Origin: Micromonospora sp. RP3T | GTDB lineage: Bacteria; Actinomycetota; Actinomycetes; Mycobacteriales; Micromonosporaceae | Assembly (NCBI RefSeq): GCF_003027925.1 | Contig: NZ_PYPS01000013.1 | Coordinates: forward strand, 62,001 to 126,000 | Length of the DNA: 64,000 bases | Reading direction: 5' to 3' | Shown: piece by piece, positions 17,271-25,316 of the stretch | Layout of the letters: every line of letters begins with the position of its first letter | Numbering within the stretch: the stretch's first letter is position 1 | Made by a program: the position numbers and the translations under genes | The notes under the pieces: generated by a model | What the model was told of the DNA's origin: nothing | The model's database searches: none | What the model saw: the letters and a program-made list of their open reading frames with translations, nothing else

Positions 17271-18470
17271 ATGGCTTCGGTGATCGTCAGCGGCGCGCGA
17301 ACCCCGATGGGGCGCCTGCTGGGCAACCTCAAGGACCTCCCCGCGACCAGGCTCGGTGGCATCGCGATCAAGGCCGCGCTGGAGCGCGCCGGCGTGGCCC
17401 CCGACCAGGTGCAATATGTGATCATGGGGCAGGTGCTCCAGGCCGGCGCCGGGCAGATCCCGGCCCGCCAGGCCGCCGTCGAGGCCGGCATCCCGATGTC
17501 CACCCCGGCGCTGACCATCAACAAGGTGTGCCTCTCCGGGCTGGACGCCATCGCGCTGGCCGACCAGCTCATCCGGGCCGGCGAGTTCGACATCGTGGTG
17601 GCCGGTGGCATGGAGTCGATGACCAACGCCCCGCACCTGCTGCTCGGGCAGCGCTCCGGCTACAAGTACGGCGACGTCACGGTCAAGGACCACATGGCGC
17701 TCGACGGTCTCACCGACGCCTGGGACTGCTGCTCGATGGGCGAGTCCACCGAGCGGCACGGTGCGAAGCACGGCATCACCCGCCAGGAGCAGGACGCCTT
17801 CGCCGCCGCCAGCCACCAGCGCGCCGCCGCCGCCCAGAAGAACGGCCACTTCGCCGAGGAGATCACCCCGGTGATCATTCCGCAGCGCAAGGGCGACCCG
17901 CTGGTGGTCAGCGAGGACGAGGGCATCCGGCCGGACACCACCGCCGAGTCGCTGGGCCGGCTGCGTCCCGCCTTCGCCTCCGACGGCACCATCACCGCCG
18001 GCAGCTCCTCGCCGATCTCCGACGGCGCCGCCGCGGTGGTCGTGATGAGCAAGGCCAAGGCCACCGAGCTGGGCCTCACCTGGCTGGCCGAGATCGGCGC
18101 GCACGGCAACGTGGCCGGGCCGGACAACTCCCTGCACTCGCAGCCGTCCAACGCCATCAACCACGCGCTGCGCAAGGGCGGCCTGAGCCTGGACGACCTC
18201 GACCTCATCGAGATCAACGAGGCGTTCGCCGCGGTCGGCATCCAGTCCAGCCGCGACCTCGGGATCAGCGCGGACAAGGTCAACGTCAACGGCGGCGCGA
18301 TCGCGCTGGGCCACCCGATCGGCATGTCCGGCGCGCGGCTGGTGCTCACGCTGGCGCTGGAGCTGAAGCGACGAGGTGGCGGCACCGGGGCGGCGGCGCT
18401 CTGCGGCGGTGGCGGCCAGGGCGACGCGCTGATCATCCACGTGCCGACGGGCGGCGAGTCGCACACGTGA
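17271..18470 (+). CDS. Acetyl-CoA C-acetyltransferase (thiolase)
   Basis: A 399-residue biosynthetic-type thiolase condensing two acetyl-CoA to acetoacetyl-CoA, or the reverse. Cys87 in INKVCLSG is the acyl-carrying residue. [11 protein letters not shown] supplies the base histidine and CGGGGQGDA the second cysteine near residue 379. NEAFAAVG is also present. It feeds the hydroxyacyl-CoA dehydrogenase and Ccr of this window. ATG 17271 follows GGAGG. The stop overlaps the meaB start by 4 bp. Confidence 0.94.
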   Translation: MASVIVSGARTPMGRLLGNLKDLPATRLGGIAIKAALERAGVAPDQVQYVIMGQVLQAGAGQIPARQAAVEAGIPMSTPALTINKVCLSGLDAIALADQLIRAGEFDIVVAGGMESMTNAPHLLLGQRSGYKYGDVTVKDHMALDGLTDAWDCCSMGESTERHGAKHGITRQEQDAFAAASHQRAAAAQKNGHFAEEITPVIIPQRKGDPLVVSEDEGIRPDTTAESLGRLRPAFASDGTITAGSSSPISDGAAAVVVMSKAKATELGLTWLAEIGAHGNVAGPDNSLHSQPSNAINHALRKGGLSLDDLDLIEINEAFAAVGIQSSRDLGISADKVNVNGGAIALGHPIGMSGARLVLTLALELKRRGGGTGAAALCGGGGQGDALIIHVPTGGESHT

Positions 18471-19459
18471 GTGACGTGACCAACCCGGCCACCCCTCCGG
18501 TGCGCCGCAGCCGCGACGTACCCCTGCTGGTCGAGCGGGCCCGCGCGGGCGACGCCCGCGCGGTGGCCCGGCTGATCACCCTGGTCGAGTCCGGCGACGA
18601 GGTGCTGCCGCAGGTCGCGGCCGCCCTCGCGCCGTACGCCGGGCACGCCCAGGTGGTCGGGCTGACCGGTTCGCCGGGCGTGGGCAAGTCGACCACCACC
18701 AACGAGCTGGTACGCGCGCTGCGGGCGCGCGGTCACCGGGTCGGCGTGCTGGCCATCGACCCGTCCAGCCCGTTCACCGGTGGGGCGATCCTCGGTGACC
18801 GGGTCCGGATGCAGGACCACGCCACCGATCCCGGCGTCTACATCCGGTCCATGTCCAGCCGGGGCCATCTCGGCGGGCTCTCCGCCGCGACACCCCAGGC
18901 GGTGCGCGTGCTGGAGGGCGCCGGCTGCGACGTGGTGCTGGTGGAGACCGTCGGGGTGGGGCAGGCCGAGGTGGAGGTGGCCTCGCTCGCCGACACCACG
19001 CTGGTGCTGCTCGCGCCGGGCATGGGTGACGCGATCCAGGCGGTCAAGGCCGGCATCCTGGAGATCGCCGACGTGTTCGTGGTGAACAAGGCCGACCGGG
19101 ACGGCGCGGACGCCACGGTCCGCGACATCCAGGGCATGATCGCGCTGGGCGAGCGCGGGCCGGGGGAGTGGCGTCCGCAGGTGGTGCGCGCGATCGCGGC
19201 CCGCGCCGAGGGCATCGACGACATCGCCGCCGCGATCGACAAGCACCGCGACTGGCTGGAGCGCCACGACGAGCTGCGCCGCCGCCGGGAGGCGCGGGCC
19301 GCCGCCGAGATCGAGGCGATCGCGCTGGGCGCGCTCCGCGCCCGGATCGGCTCACTGCGCGACGGTACGCAGCTCCCGGCGCTGGCTGCGAAGGTGGCCC
19401 AGGGCGCTCTGGACCCCTACGCCGCCGCCGACGACCTCCTCACCCAACTCGCCACCTGA
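18467..19459 (+). CDS. meaB: Methylmalonyl-CoA mutase-associated GTPase MeaB
   Basis: A 330-residue G3E-family P-loop GTPase that gates adenosylcobalamin loading and protects B12-dependent acyl-CoA mutases. It has Walker [10 protein letters not shown] near residue 70, [18 protein letters not shown], the base-binding VNKAD, and the ETVGVGQAE switch typical of MeaB/ArgK. GTG 18467 overlaps the thiolase stop (GTGA), indicating translational coupling. A GTG at 18476 is possible. Likely clients are the Ecm and Icm enzymes encoded in the same window. Confidence 0.94.
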   Translation: MSDVTNPATPPVRRSRDVPLLVERARAGDARAVARLITLVESGDEVLPQVAAALAPYAGHAQVVGLTGSPGVGKSTTTNELVRALRARGHRVGVLAIDPSSPFTGGAILGDRVRMQDHATDPGVYIRSMSSRGHLGGLSAATPQAVRVLEGAGCDVVLVETVGVGQAEVEVASLADTTLVLLAPGMGDAIQAVKAGILEIADVFVVNKADRDGADATVRDIQGMIALGERGPGEWRPQVVRAIAARAEGIDDIAAAIDKHRDWLERHDELRRRREARAAAEIEAIALGALRARIGSLRDGTQLPALAAKVAQGALDPYAAADDLLTQLAT

Positions 19460-19620
19460 CCCGCTCGTCGATCTTGCGGTTGCTGCCCCGGCAAAGGCGG
19501 CACAAGGGGCATTCGCCGGGCACCGAGTCCATGATCGATGGTGGTGTCGGGCGGGGGCGTGGCCGGGGCGGCGTGGCTTGTACGCTCCCGGGGTCGGTTG
19601 GAGCGAGGGTGGGGGAGAGC

Positions 19621-20034
19621 GTGGAGCACGAGGCTACGCAGGAGCTGTCGATCACGCCGGCGGCAACGGCGGGCGGGACGACGCACGTCGCCGACGAGGT
19701 GGTGGAGAAGATCGCGGTGGCCGCCGCGAAGTCCGTGCCCGGCGTGGCCGAACTGGGCGGCGATGTGGCCCGCTTCTTCAACGCCGTGCTGGACCGGGTC
19801 GGCCTGGACCAGGTCGGCGACGCCCGGCGCGGCTGCTCGGCGCACGTCACCAACGGCGCGGCCGTGGTCAACCTGGTCCTCGTGATCGACGGCGGTCACC
19901 CGGTGCCGCAGGTCACCGACGGCGTACGGGCCGCGGTCACCTCCGCGGTCGAGGCGTACGGGCTGCGCGTCGACGAGATCAACATCCGGGTGGACGACGT
20001 GGCGATCGGGGAGCCGGGCGTGCCCCTCGGCTGA
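19621..20034 (+). CDS. Asp23/Gls24 family envelope stress protein
   Basis: A 137-residue Asp23/Gls24 (DUF322) protein. The conserved core is VADEVVEKIAVAAAKSVPGV, followed by VNLVLVIDGG and VTDGVRAAV. The members are small cytoplasmic or membrane-associated alkaline-shock proteins with no enzymatic activity assigned. GTG 19621 is supported by GGTGGGGGAG just upstream. It follows meaB after 161 bp and is probably a separate unit ending at a strong hairpin. Confidence 0.85.
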   Translation: MEHEATQELSITPAATAGGTTHVADEVVEKIAVAAAKSVPGVAELGGDVARFFNAVLDRVGLDQVGDARRGCSAHVTNGAAVVNLVLVIDGGHPVPQVTDGVRAAVTSAVEAYGLRVDEINIRVDDVAIGEPGVPLG

Positions 20035-20164
20035 TCGTGCGCGACGGGCGACGCTCGCTCGCGTCGCCTACCAACTTGATGGCAGAAATGGATCGTCCGG
20101 CCCGACCCCGCGCCCGGCTGGACCCAGAGCTGACCGAGGCGGCGCAGGACCCGCCTCGGCGTGA

Positions 20165-20210
20165 ATCTTGGTACGAAACGGCCCCCGGAGGGGCCGTTTC
20201 GTACCAAGAT
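20165..20210. terminator. 21-bp perfect stem-loop between convergent genes
   Basis: Arms 20165-20185 and 20190-20210 are perfectly complementary over 21 bp with the loop CGGA. The hairpin lies between the Asp23-like gene and the convergent GntR gene and is likely a bidirectional terminator. The core GGCCCC...GGGGCC differs from the TTAAC repeat family. Confidence 0.75.
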
Positions 20211-20263
20211 CTCTCAGCGGTGTGAGCGCGGGTCGCTCCCGGCTGCGGCTTTGCCGGGTCGGG

Positions 20264-20680
20264 TCAGGCGTCCGGCGGGCGGACCAGCTCGACCTCGTCG
20301 CCGGGCAGCAGCTCCACGTCGCCGCTCGGGCCGTGTACCTCCAGGATCGGTACACCCTCGTCGAGCTGCAGCGTCCGGCGCTCGTTGCCGGTCGGCATCC
20401 GGGCGACGACCGAACTGCCCGGATCGAGTTCGACCTGCCGCCGCCGGGGCGCTTCCCGAACCCGGGTGCCGAGGCCGCGCCTGGTGTCGACCAGGCCCTC
20501 CGATCGCAGCAGCGCGATCGCCATGCGGACGGCATCGCGACCGATGCCGTATTCCTGCGAAAGCCGTGCCTCGCTGGCCAGGGTCGATCCGGGTGCTAGT
20601 CCACCTGACTCGATTTGCTCGCGCAGCAGGTCGGCGAGCTGCACATAGACCGGCGTGTGCGAGCGCAGATCGATAGCCAT
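20264..20680 (-). CDS. GntR-family transcriptional regulator
   Basis: A 138-residue one-domain GntR regulator. The winged helix-turn-helix spans residues 5-75 (TPVYVQLADLLREQIESG, then SQEYGIGRDAVRMAIALLRSEGLV). A short C-terminal beta-rich part rich in Val/Glu/Pro replaces a full effector domain. ATG 20680 starts right at the conserved helix; an ATG at 20740 is also in frame. Its target is unknown. It is convergent with the Asp23-like gene and divergent from the small protein before icmA. Confidence 0.85.
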   Translation of the reverse strand: MAIDLRSHTPVYVQLADLLREQIESGGLAPGSTLASEARLSQEYGIGRDAVRMAIALLRSEGLVDTRRGLGTRVREAPRRRQVELDPGSSVVARMPTGNERRTLQLDEGVPILEVHGPSGDVELLPGDEVELVRPPDA

Positions 20681-20936
20681 GCCGTCAGCCTTGTGCCCCC
20701 GTGGGTATCTCAGGTTCTGGCCGTAGGGGGTTGTGGCCATATGTCAATCAGTGTAGTTTCCGTTTCAGGTGCGTGTCGGGTGATGGCGAGAGTCCCTCAG
20801 TCGAGGCGGCACCGACCGGGTTGCCCTGGTGCCGTACTGCGGAGTGACGCTGCGGTGGCGGGGCGGGCGGGTCCGCCCGGGCGGGGCGGACGGGTGGATC
20901 CGCCCTTCCAGTGCTCCGACGCGAGAGGCGAGCGCG

Positions 20937-21200
20937 ATGCGGGAACGGTTCGTCATCCACCTGCCCGTGGTGGCCGGTGACCTGGCCGGCGCGGTGCGCC
21001 TGGCCCGGGTGGTCGCCCGCTGGTCGGGTGTGCTCACCTCGGCCGACCCCGGTGAGACCACCGTGTCGGCCGAGGACGAGCAGGGCGTACGCCATCGGGT
21101 CTTCTGCGACCTGCGGATGGTCGGCGGCCGACGCTGCCTGCTCCGCGCCGACCACGACGGACCCTGCTCCCGGGTTACCGGCCGGTACGCCGGTCCTTAG
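20937..21200 (+). CDS. Small conserved hypothetical protein upstream of icmA
   Basis: An 87-residue protein starting MRERFVIHLPVVAGD. It looks like a small alpha/beta domain with a strand pattern (FVIHLPV, VLTSAD, VRHRVFCDL) and Cys residues in VFCDL, RRCLLR and GPCSRV. No family is recognised. ATG 20937 has GAGAGG upstream; the frame is open earlier, but that part is Gly/Arg-rich shadow. It stops inside the candidate operator before icmA. Confidence 0.6.
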   Translation: MRERFVIHLPVVAGDLAGAVRLARVVARWSGVLTSADPGETTVSAEDEQGVRHRVFCDLRMVGGRRCLLRADHDGPCSRVTGRYAGP

Positions 21201-21210
21201 CGATCGTTCA
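21197..21210. promoter_or_regulatory. Shared acyl-CoA-regulon motif, site 4 (icmA)
   Basis: TTAGCGATCGTTCA has a perfect CGATCG core flanked by TTAG and TTCA, nearly symmetric. It is 51 bp upstream of icmA and overlaps the stop codon of the preceding small gene. It is used here as the reference copy of the motif. TACACT at 21222-21227 could be the -10 box of the icmA promoter. Confidence 0.45.
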
Positions 21211-21261
21211 GGCATTCGTTCTACACTCGGTCTTCACGAGGACCGAGGAGGAGCTCCGCGC

Positions 21262-22950
21262 ATGGACGCTGACGAGATCGCCGCCGGCCGGGCCCGCTGG
21301 CAGGCCCGCTACGACGCCGCCCGCAAGCGCGACGCGGACTTCACCACGCTCTCCGGCCTGCCGGTCGACCCGGTGTACGGCCCGCCGGAGGGGACCGCCT
21401 ACCCGGGCTTCGAGCGGATCGGCTGGCCGGGCGAGTTCCCGTACACCCGGGGGTTGCACCCGACCGGCTACCGCGGACGGGCCTGGACCATCCGGCAGTT
21501 CGCCGGCTTCGGCAACGCCCAGCAGACCAACGAGCGCTACAAGATGATCCTCGGCGCGGGCGGTGGCGGGCTCTCCGTCGCGTTCGACATGCCGACGCTG
21601 ATGGGCCGCGACTCGGACGACCCGCAGTCGCTCGGCGAGGTCGGCCACTGCGGCGTGGCCATCGACTCGGCCGCCGACATGGAGGTGCTCTTCGACGGCA
21701 TCGACCTGGCCGGCGTCACCACCTCGATGACCATCTCCGGGCCGGCCGTGCCGGTGTTCTGCATGTACCTGGTCGCCGCCGAGCGCCAGGGCGCCGACCT
21801 GTCCACGCTGGACGGCACGCTCCAGACGGACATCTTCAAGGAGTACATCGCGCAGAAGGAGTGGCTCTTCGACCCCGAGCCGCACCTGCGCCTGATCGGC
21901 GACCTGATGGAGTACTGCGCGGCGGAGATCCCCCGCTACAAGCCACTCTCGGTCTCCGGCTACCACATCCGCGAGGCCGGCTCGACCGCCGCGCAGGAGC
22001 TGGCGTACACGCTCGCCGACGGGTTCGGCTACGTCGAGCTGGGCCTGTCGCGCGGGCTTGACGTCAACGTGTTCGCCCCCGGGCTGAGCTTCTTCTTCGA
22101 CTCCCACCTGGACTTCTTCGAGGAGATCGCCAAGTTCCGCGCCGCCCGCCGGATCTGGGCCCGCTGGCTGCGCGACGTGTACGGCGCCACCAGCGAGAAG
22201 GCGATGTGGCTGCGGTTCCACACGCAGACCGCCGGGGTGTCGCTGACCGCCCAGCAGCCGGTCAACAACGTGGTACGCACCGCGGTGGAGGCCCTCGCGG
22301 CGGTGCTCGGCGGCACCAACTCGCTGCACACCAACGCGCTGGACGAGACGCTGGCCCTGCCCACCGACGAGTCCGCCGAGATCGCCCTGCGTACCCAGCA
22401 GGTGCTGATGGAGGAGACCGGCGTGACCAACGTGGCCGACCCGCTCGGCGGCGCCTGGTACGTCGAGGCGCTCACCGACCGGATCGAGGCCGAGGCGGAG
22501 GAGATCTTCGCCCGGATCCGGCAGCTCGGCGGCGACGGGCCGCACCAGATCGGGCCGATGACCTCCGGCATCCTGCGCGGCATCGAGGACGGCTGGTTCA
22601 CCGGGCACATCGCCGAGTCGGCGTTCGTCTACCAGCAGGCGCTGGAGAAGGGCGAGAAGAAGATCGTCGGCGTCAACTGCCACACCGGCACGGTCGCCAA
22701 GGAGTTGGAGATCCTCCGCATCTCGCACGAGGTGGAGCTGGAGCAGCGCCGGGTGCTGGCCGAGCGCAAGTCGGCCCGGGACGACGCCGCGGTCACCGCC
22801 GCCGTACGCCGGATGGTGGAGGTCAGTCGGACCGGCGGGAACATGATCCCGGCGATGCTGGACGCGGTCCGCGCCGAGGCCACCCTGGGCGAGATCTGCG
22901 ACGCGTTGCGCGGCGAGTGGGGCGTCTACCGCGAGCCCGCCCGCTTCTGA
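21262..22950 (+). CDS. icmA: Isobutyryl-CoA mutase large subunit
   Basis: A 562-residue catalytic subunit of the B12-dependent acyl-CoA mutase family, without a cobalamin-binding domain. The key substrate residues are Phe80 (RQFAGFG) and Gln198 (EYIAQKE). Those are the isobutyryl-/n-butyryl-CoA mutase choices at the positions where methylmalonyl-CoA mutase has Tyr89 and Arg207. Other landmarks are [24 protein letters not shown] and [14 protein letters not shown]. It needs a separate ~140-residue B12 subunit, which is not in this window. ATG 21262 follows GAGGAGG. It ends in a 60-bp palindromic terminator. Confidence 0.88.
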   Translation: MDADEIAAGRARWQARYDAARKRDADFTTLSGLPVDPVYGPPEGTAYPGFERIGWPGEFPYTRGLHPTGYRGRAWTIRQFAGFGNAQQTNERYKMILGAGGGGLSVAFDMPTLMGRDSDDPQSLGEVGHCGVAIDSAADMEVLFDGIDLAGVTTSMTISGPAVPVFCMYLVAAERQGADLSTLDGTLQTDIFKEYIAQKEWLFDPEPHLRLIGDLMEYCAAEIPRYKPLSVSGYHIREAGSTAAQELAYTLADGFGYVELGLSRGLDVNVFAPGLSFFFDSHLDFFEEIAKFRAARRIWARWLRDVYGATSEKAMWLRFHTQTAGVSLTAQQPVNNVVRTAVEALAAVLGGTNSLHTNALDETLALPTDESAEIALRTQQVLMEETGVTNVADPLGGAWYVEALTDRIEAEAEEIFARIRQLGGDGPHQIGPMTSGILRGIEDGWFTGHIAESAFVYQQALEKGEKKIVGVNCHTGTVAKELEILRISHEVELEQRRVLAERKSARDDAAVTAAVRRMVEVSRTGGNMIPAMLDAVRAEATLGEICDALRGEWGVYREPARF

Positions 22951-23008
22951 TGTAAGGCGGGGCCCCTTTTTAACAGACGTCTGTTAAAAAGGGGCCCCGC
23001 CTTACATC
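22949..23008. repeat. GGGGCCCC/TTAAC repeat, copy 3 (60-bp perfect palindrome)
   Basis: Arms of 30 bases with no loop are perfectly self-complementary. They begin inside the icmA stop codon and are centred on CAGACGTCTG as in copy 2. It is expected to form a very stable hairpin in RNA and acts as a terminator. Confidence 0.92.
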
Positions 23009-23087
23009 TCTGAGCAGGGGTGAGAGTCGCAACGTCGCCGTTGCGGGTGAGCGGAGTTCCGTGCGGTACGTGCGAGACTAGACAACC

Positions 23088-24005
23088 ATGAGCGACCCAC
23101 GGATCACCTCGTCGATCTTCACCCGCGGCGCGGTCGACCTCAGCGCGCTGCGCACCCCCGCACCGGCCGACACCTCTCCCGCCACACCGTCCCAGGGCGG
23201 CCCGCCCGCCGGGCTGCCGGGCAGCCCCGCCGGCTCGGTCGCCGTGATCGACGTGACCGAGGCGAACATCCAGTCCGAGGTGCTCGAACGCTCGCTCGCC
23301 ACACCGGTCGTGGTCTTCTTCGGCGCCGCCGGGTACCCGGAGAGCGACCAGTTCGCACCGGTGCTGGAGCGGCTGGCCGCCGAGGGCGCCGGCGCGTGGC
23401 TCCTGGCCCGGGTCGACGTGCAGCAGCAGCCCCGGCTCGCGCAGATGTTCCAACTCCAGACGTTGCCGACCACCTACGCCATCGTCGGCGGGCGGCCGGT
23501 CGACGCCTTCCCGGGCGTGGTGCCCGAGGCGCAGCTGCGGCAGTGGATCCAGGCCGTGCTCAAGGCCGCCGGCGTCGAGGTGGCCGAGCCGGAGGACCCG
23601 CGGCTCGACGCCGCCGACGACGCGCTGATGAGCGGCGACCTGGACGCAGCCGAGGCGGCGTACCGGAAGATCCTGGCCGAGACCCCGGCGGACGCCGCGG
23701 CGGAGGCGGGCCTGGCCCAGGTCGGGCTGGCCCGCCGGGTGGGCGGCGCGGACCCGCAGGGGGCGCTCGACGCCGCCGCGGCGGCCCCCGACGACGTGGA
23801 CGCCCAACTGCTGGCCGCCGACATCGAGGTGCTCAGCGGCCTGGCCGACCAGGCCTACCAGCGACTGGTCGGCCTGGTTCGCCGCACCGCCGGTGAGGAG
23901 CGGGACCGGGTCCGCCAGCACCTGATCGGCCTGTTCACCATCGCCGGCCCGGACGACCCCGCCGTGGCCTCCGCCCGACGCGCCCTGGCCAGCGCCTTGT
24001 TCTGA
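23088..24005 (+). CDS. Thioredoxin-like/TPR co-chaperone (YbbN/CnoX-type)
   Basis: 305 residues. About 50 Pro/Ala-rich residues lead into a thioredoxin-fold domain (residues 50-160: TPVVVFFGAAGYPESDQFAPVLE, LPTTYAIVGG). A tetratricopeptide-type helical domain follows (DDALMSGDLDAAEAAYRKIL to the end). The CxxC redox pair is absent (AGYPES in its place), so it is not an oxidoreductase; it would act as a holdase or co-chaperone. The frame starts at ATG 23088. Confidence 0.85.
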   Translation: MSDPRITSSIFTRGAVDLSALRTPAPADTSPATPSQGGPPAGLPGSPAGSVAVIDVTEANIQSEVLERSLATPVVVFFGAAGYPESDQFAPVLERLAAEGAGAWLLARVDVQQQPRLAQMFQLQTLPTTYAIVGGRPVDAFPGVVPEAQLRQWIQAVLKAAGVEVAEPEDPRLDAADDALMSGDLDAAEAAYRKILAETPADAAAEAGLAQVGLARRVGGADPQGALDAAAAAPDDVDAQLLAADIEVLSGLADQAYQRLVGLVRRTAGEERDRVRQHLIGLFTIAGPDDPAVASARRALASALF

Positions 24006-24070
24006 ATTCGTCGTACGCCCGCGCGGGCCGGCGCGCCGCCGGCCCGCCCGACCATCGAGGACGGGAGCTC

Positions 24071-25291
24071 ATGATGCGCCGGATCGCCGTCCTCGACGCG
24101 CCGACAAACCTCGGGCTGCGCCCGCCGACGGTCAGCTCCGTGCCCGGCTGCGGCAAGGCGCCCGGCGCGCTGCGCGACCACGGGCTGCTCGCCCGGCTGC
24201 GGGCCCGCGACGCCGGCTGTCTCACCCCGCCCCGGTACGACCCGGGCGACTGGCGGCCCGGCGACGGCGTCTGCCACGCGCCGGAGATCTCGACCTACTC
24301 GGTGGCGCTGGCCGACCGGATCGGCGCGATCATCGATCGAGGCGAGTTCCCGCTGGTGCTCGGCGGGGACTGCTCGGTGCTGCTCGGCTCGGCGCTGGCC
24401 ATGCACCGGCTCGGCGAGGCGGTCGGCGGGCGGATCGGGCTGGTCTTCGTGGACGGCCACTCCGACTTCCGGCACCCCGGCAACGCCTCCTACGTCGGCG
24501 CGGCGGCGGGGGAGGACCTGGCCCTGGTCACCGGGCGGGGGCAGCCCGACCTGGCCGCCATCGAGGGGCGGCGCCCCTACTTCCGGGACATCGACGTGGT
24601 GGTGCTCGGCATCCGCTCGCAGGACGAGTACCGCCTCGACCTCCAGGCCGCCGGCATCACCACCCGGCCGGTGCCGGCGTTGCGCGCCGAGGGCGCGGCC
24701 CGCACCGCGCAGTGGGCGCACGAGCAGCTCGTCGACTGTGCCGGCTACTGGGTGCACATCGACGTGGACGTGCTCGACCCGGCCGTGATGCCCGCCGTCG
24801 ACGCGCCCGACCCGGGCGGCATCGCCTTCGCCGAGCTGGAGATCCTGCTCGCCGGGTTGGTGGACACGCCACACTGCCTCGGCGTCGAGCTGACCGTCTT
24901 CGACCCCGACTACGACCCGGACGGGGCGTACGCGGCGGAGATCGTGAACACGGTGGTGGCCGGGCTCGCCCCGGTCGTCGCCCCGGACGCGGTGCCGCCC
25001 CGGCTGCTGCCGGCCGACCCGGCGACCCCGGCACCCCGGGCGGGTGACGGCCGGACGCCGCGCCCGGCGACGACGGTGCCCGTACCCGCCGTCGCGACGG
25101 ACCCGATCGGCCCGCCGGCCGTCCTGAACGGGAACGGCGACGGTGTCGACGACACGGCGGCATGGCTGCCGGAGCCGGGTGAGGAGGACTCCGGGCCGGC
25201 CGTCGGACCCGGGCTGCTCCGCCGTGTCGCGGTGCCCGGGACGGACGGCGCACCGGTCGGGGAGGCACCGGCCACCGGGGAACCCGCCTGA
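24071..25291 (+). CDS. Arginase/agmatinase-family ureohydrolase
   Basis: A 406-residue protein. Residues 1-300 form the ureohydrolase fold with dinuclear manganese ligands visible in GGDCS, FVDGHSDF (DxHxD) and WVHIDVDVLDP. The substrate (arginine, agmatine, guanidino acid) is not decidable. The last ~100 residues (after PVVAPDAVPPRLL) are Pro/Ala/Thr-rich, lack structure and are unusual for the family. ATG 24071 or 24074 follows GGGAG. It lies 65 bp after the YbbN-like gene. Confidence 0.85.
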   Translation: MMRRIAVLDAPTNLGLRPPTVSSVPGCGKAPGALRDHGLLARLRARDAGCLTPPRYDPGDWRPGDGVCHAPEISTYSVALADRIGAIIDRGEFPLVLGGDCSVLLGSALAMHRLGEAVGGRIGLVFVDGHSDFRHPGNASYVGAAAGEDLALVTGRGQPDLAAIEGRRPYFRDIDVVVLGIRSQDEYRLDLQAAGITTRPVPALRAEGAARTAQWAHEQLVDCAGYWVHIDVDVLDPAVMPAVDAPDPGGIAFAELEILLAGLVDTPHCLGVELTVFDPDYDPDGAYAAEIVNTVVAGLAPVVAPDAVPPRLLPADPATPAPRAGDGRTPRPATTVPVPAVATDPIGPPAVLNGNGDGVDDTAAWLPEPGEEDSGPAVGPGLLRRVAVPGTDGAPVGEAPATGEPA

Positions 25292-25316
25292 GCGACGCCG
25301 GACCGCGCGAACCCGG

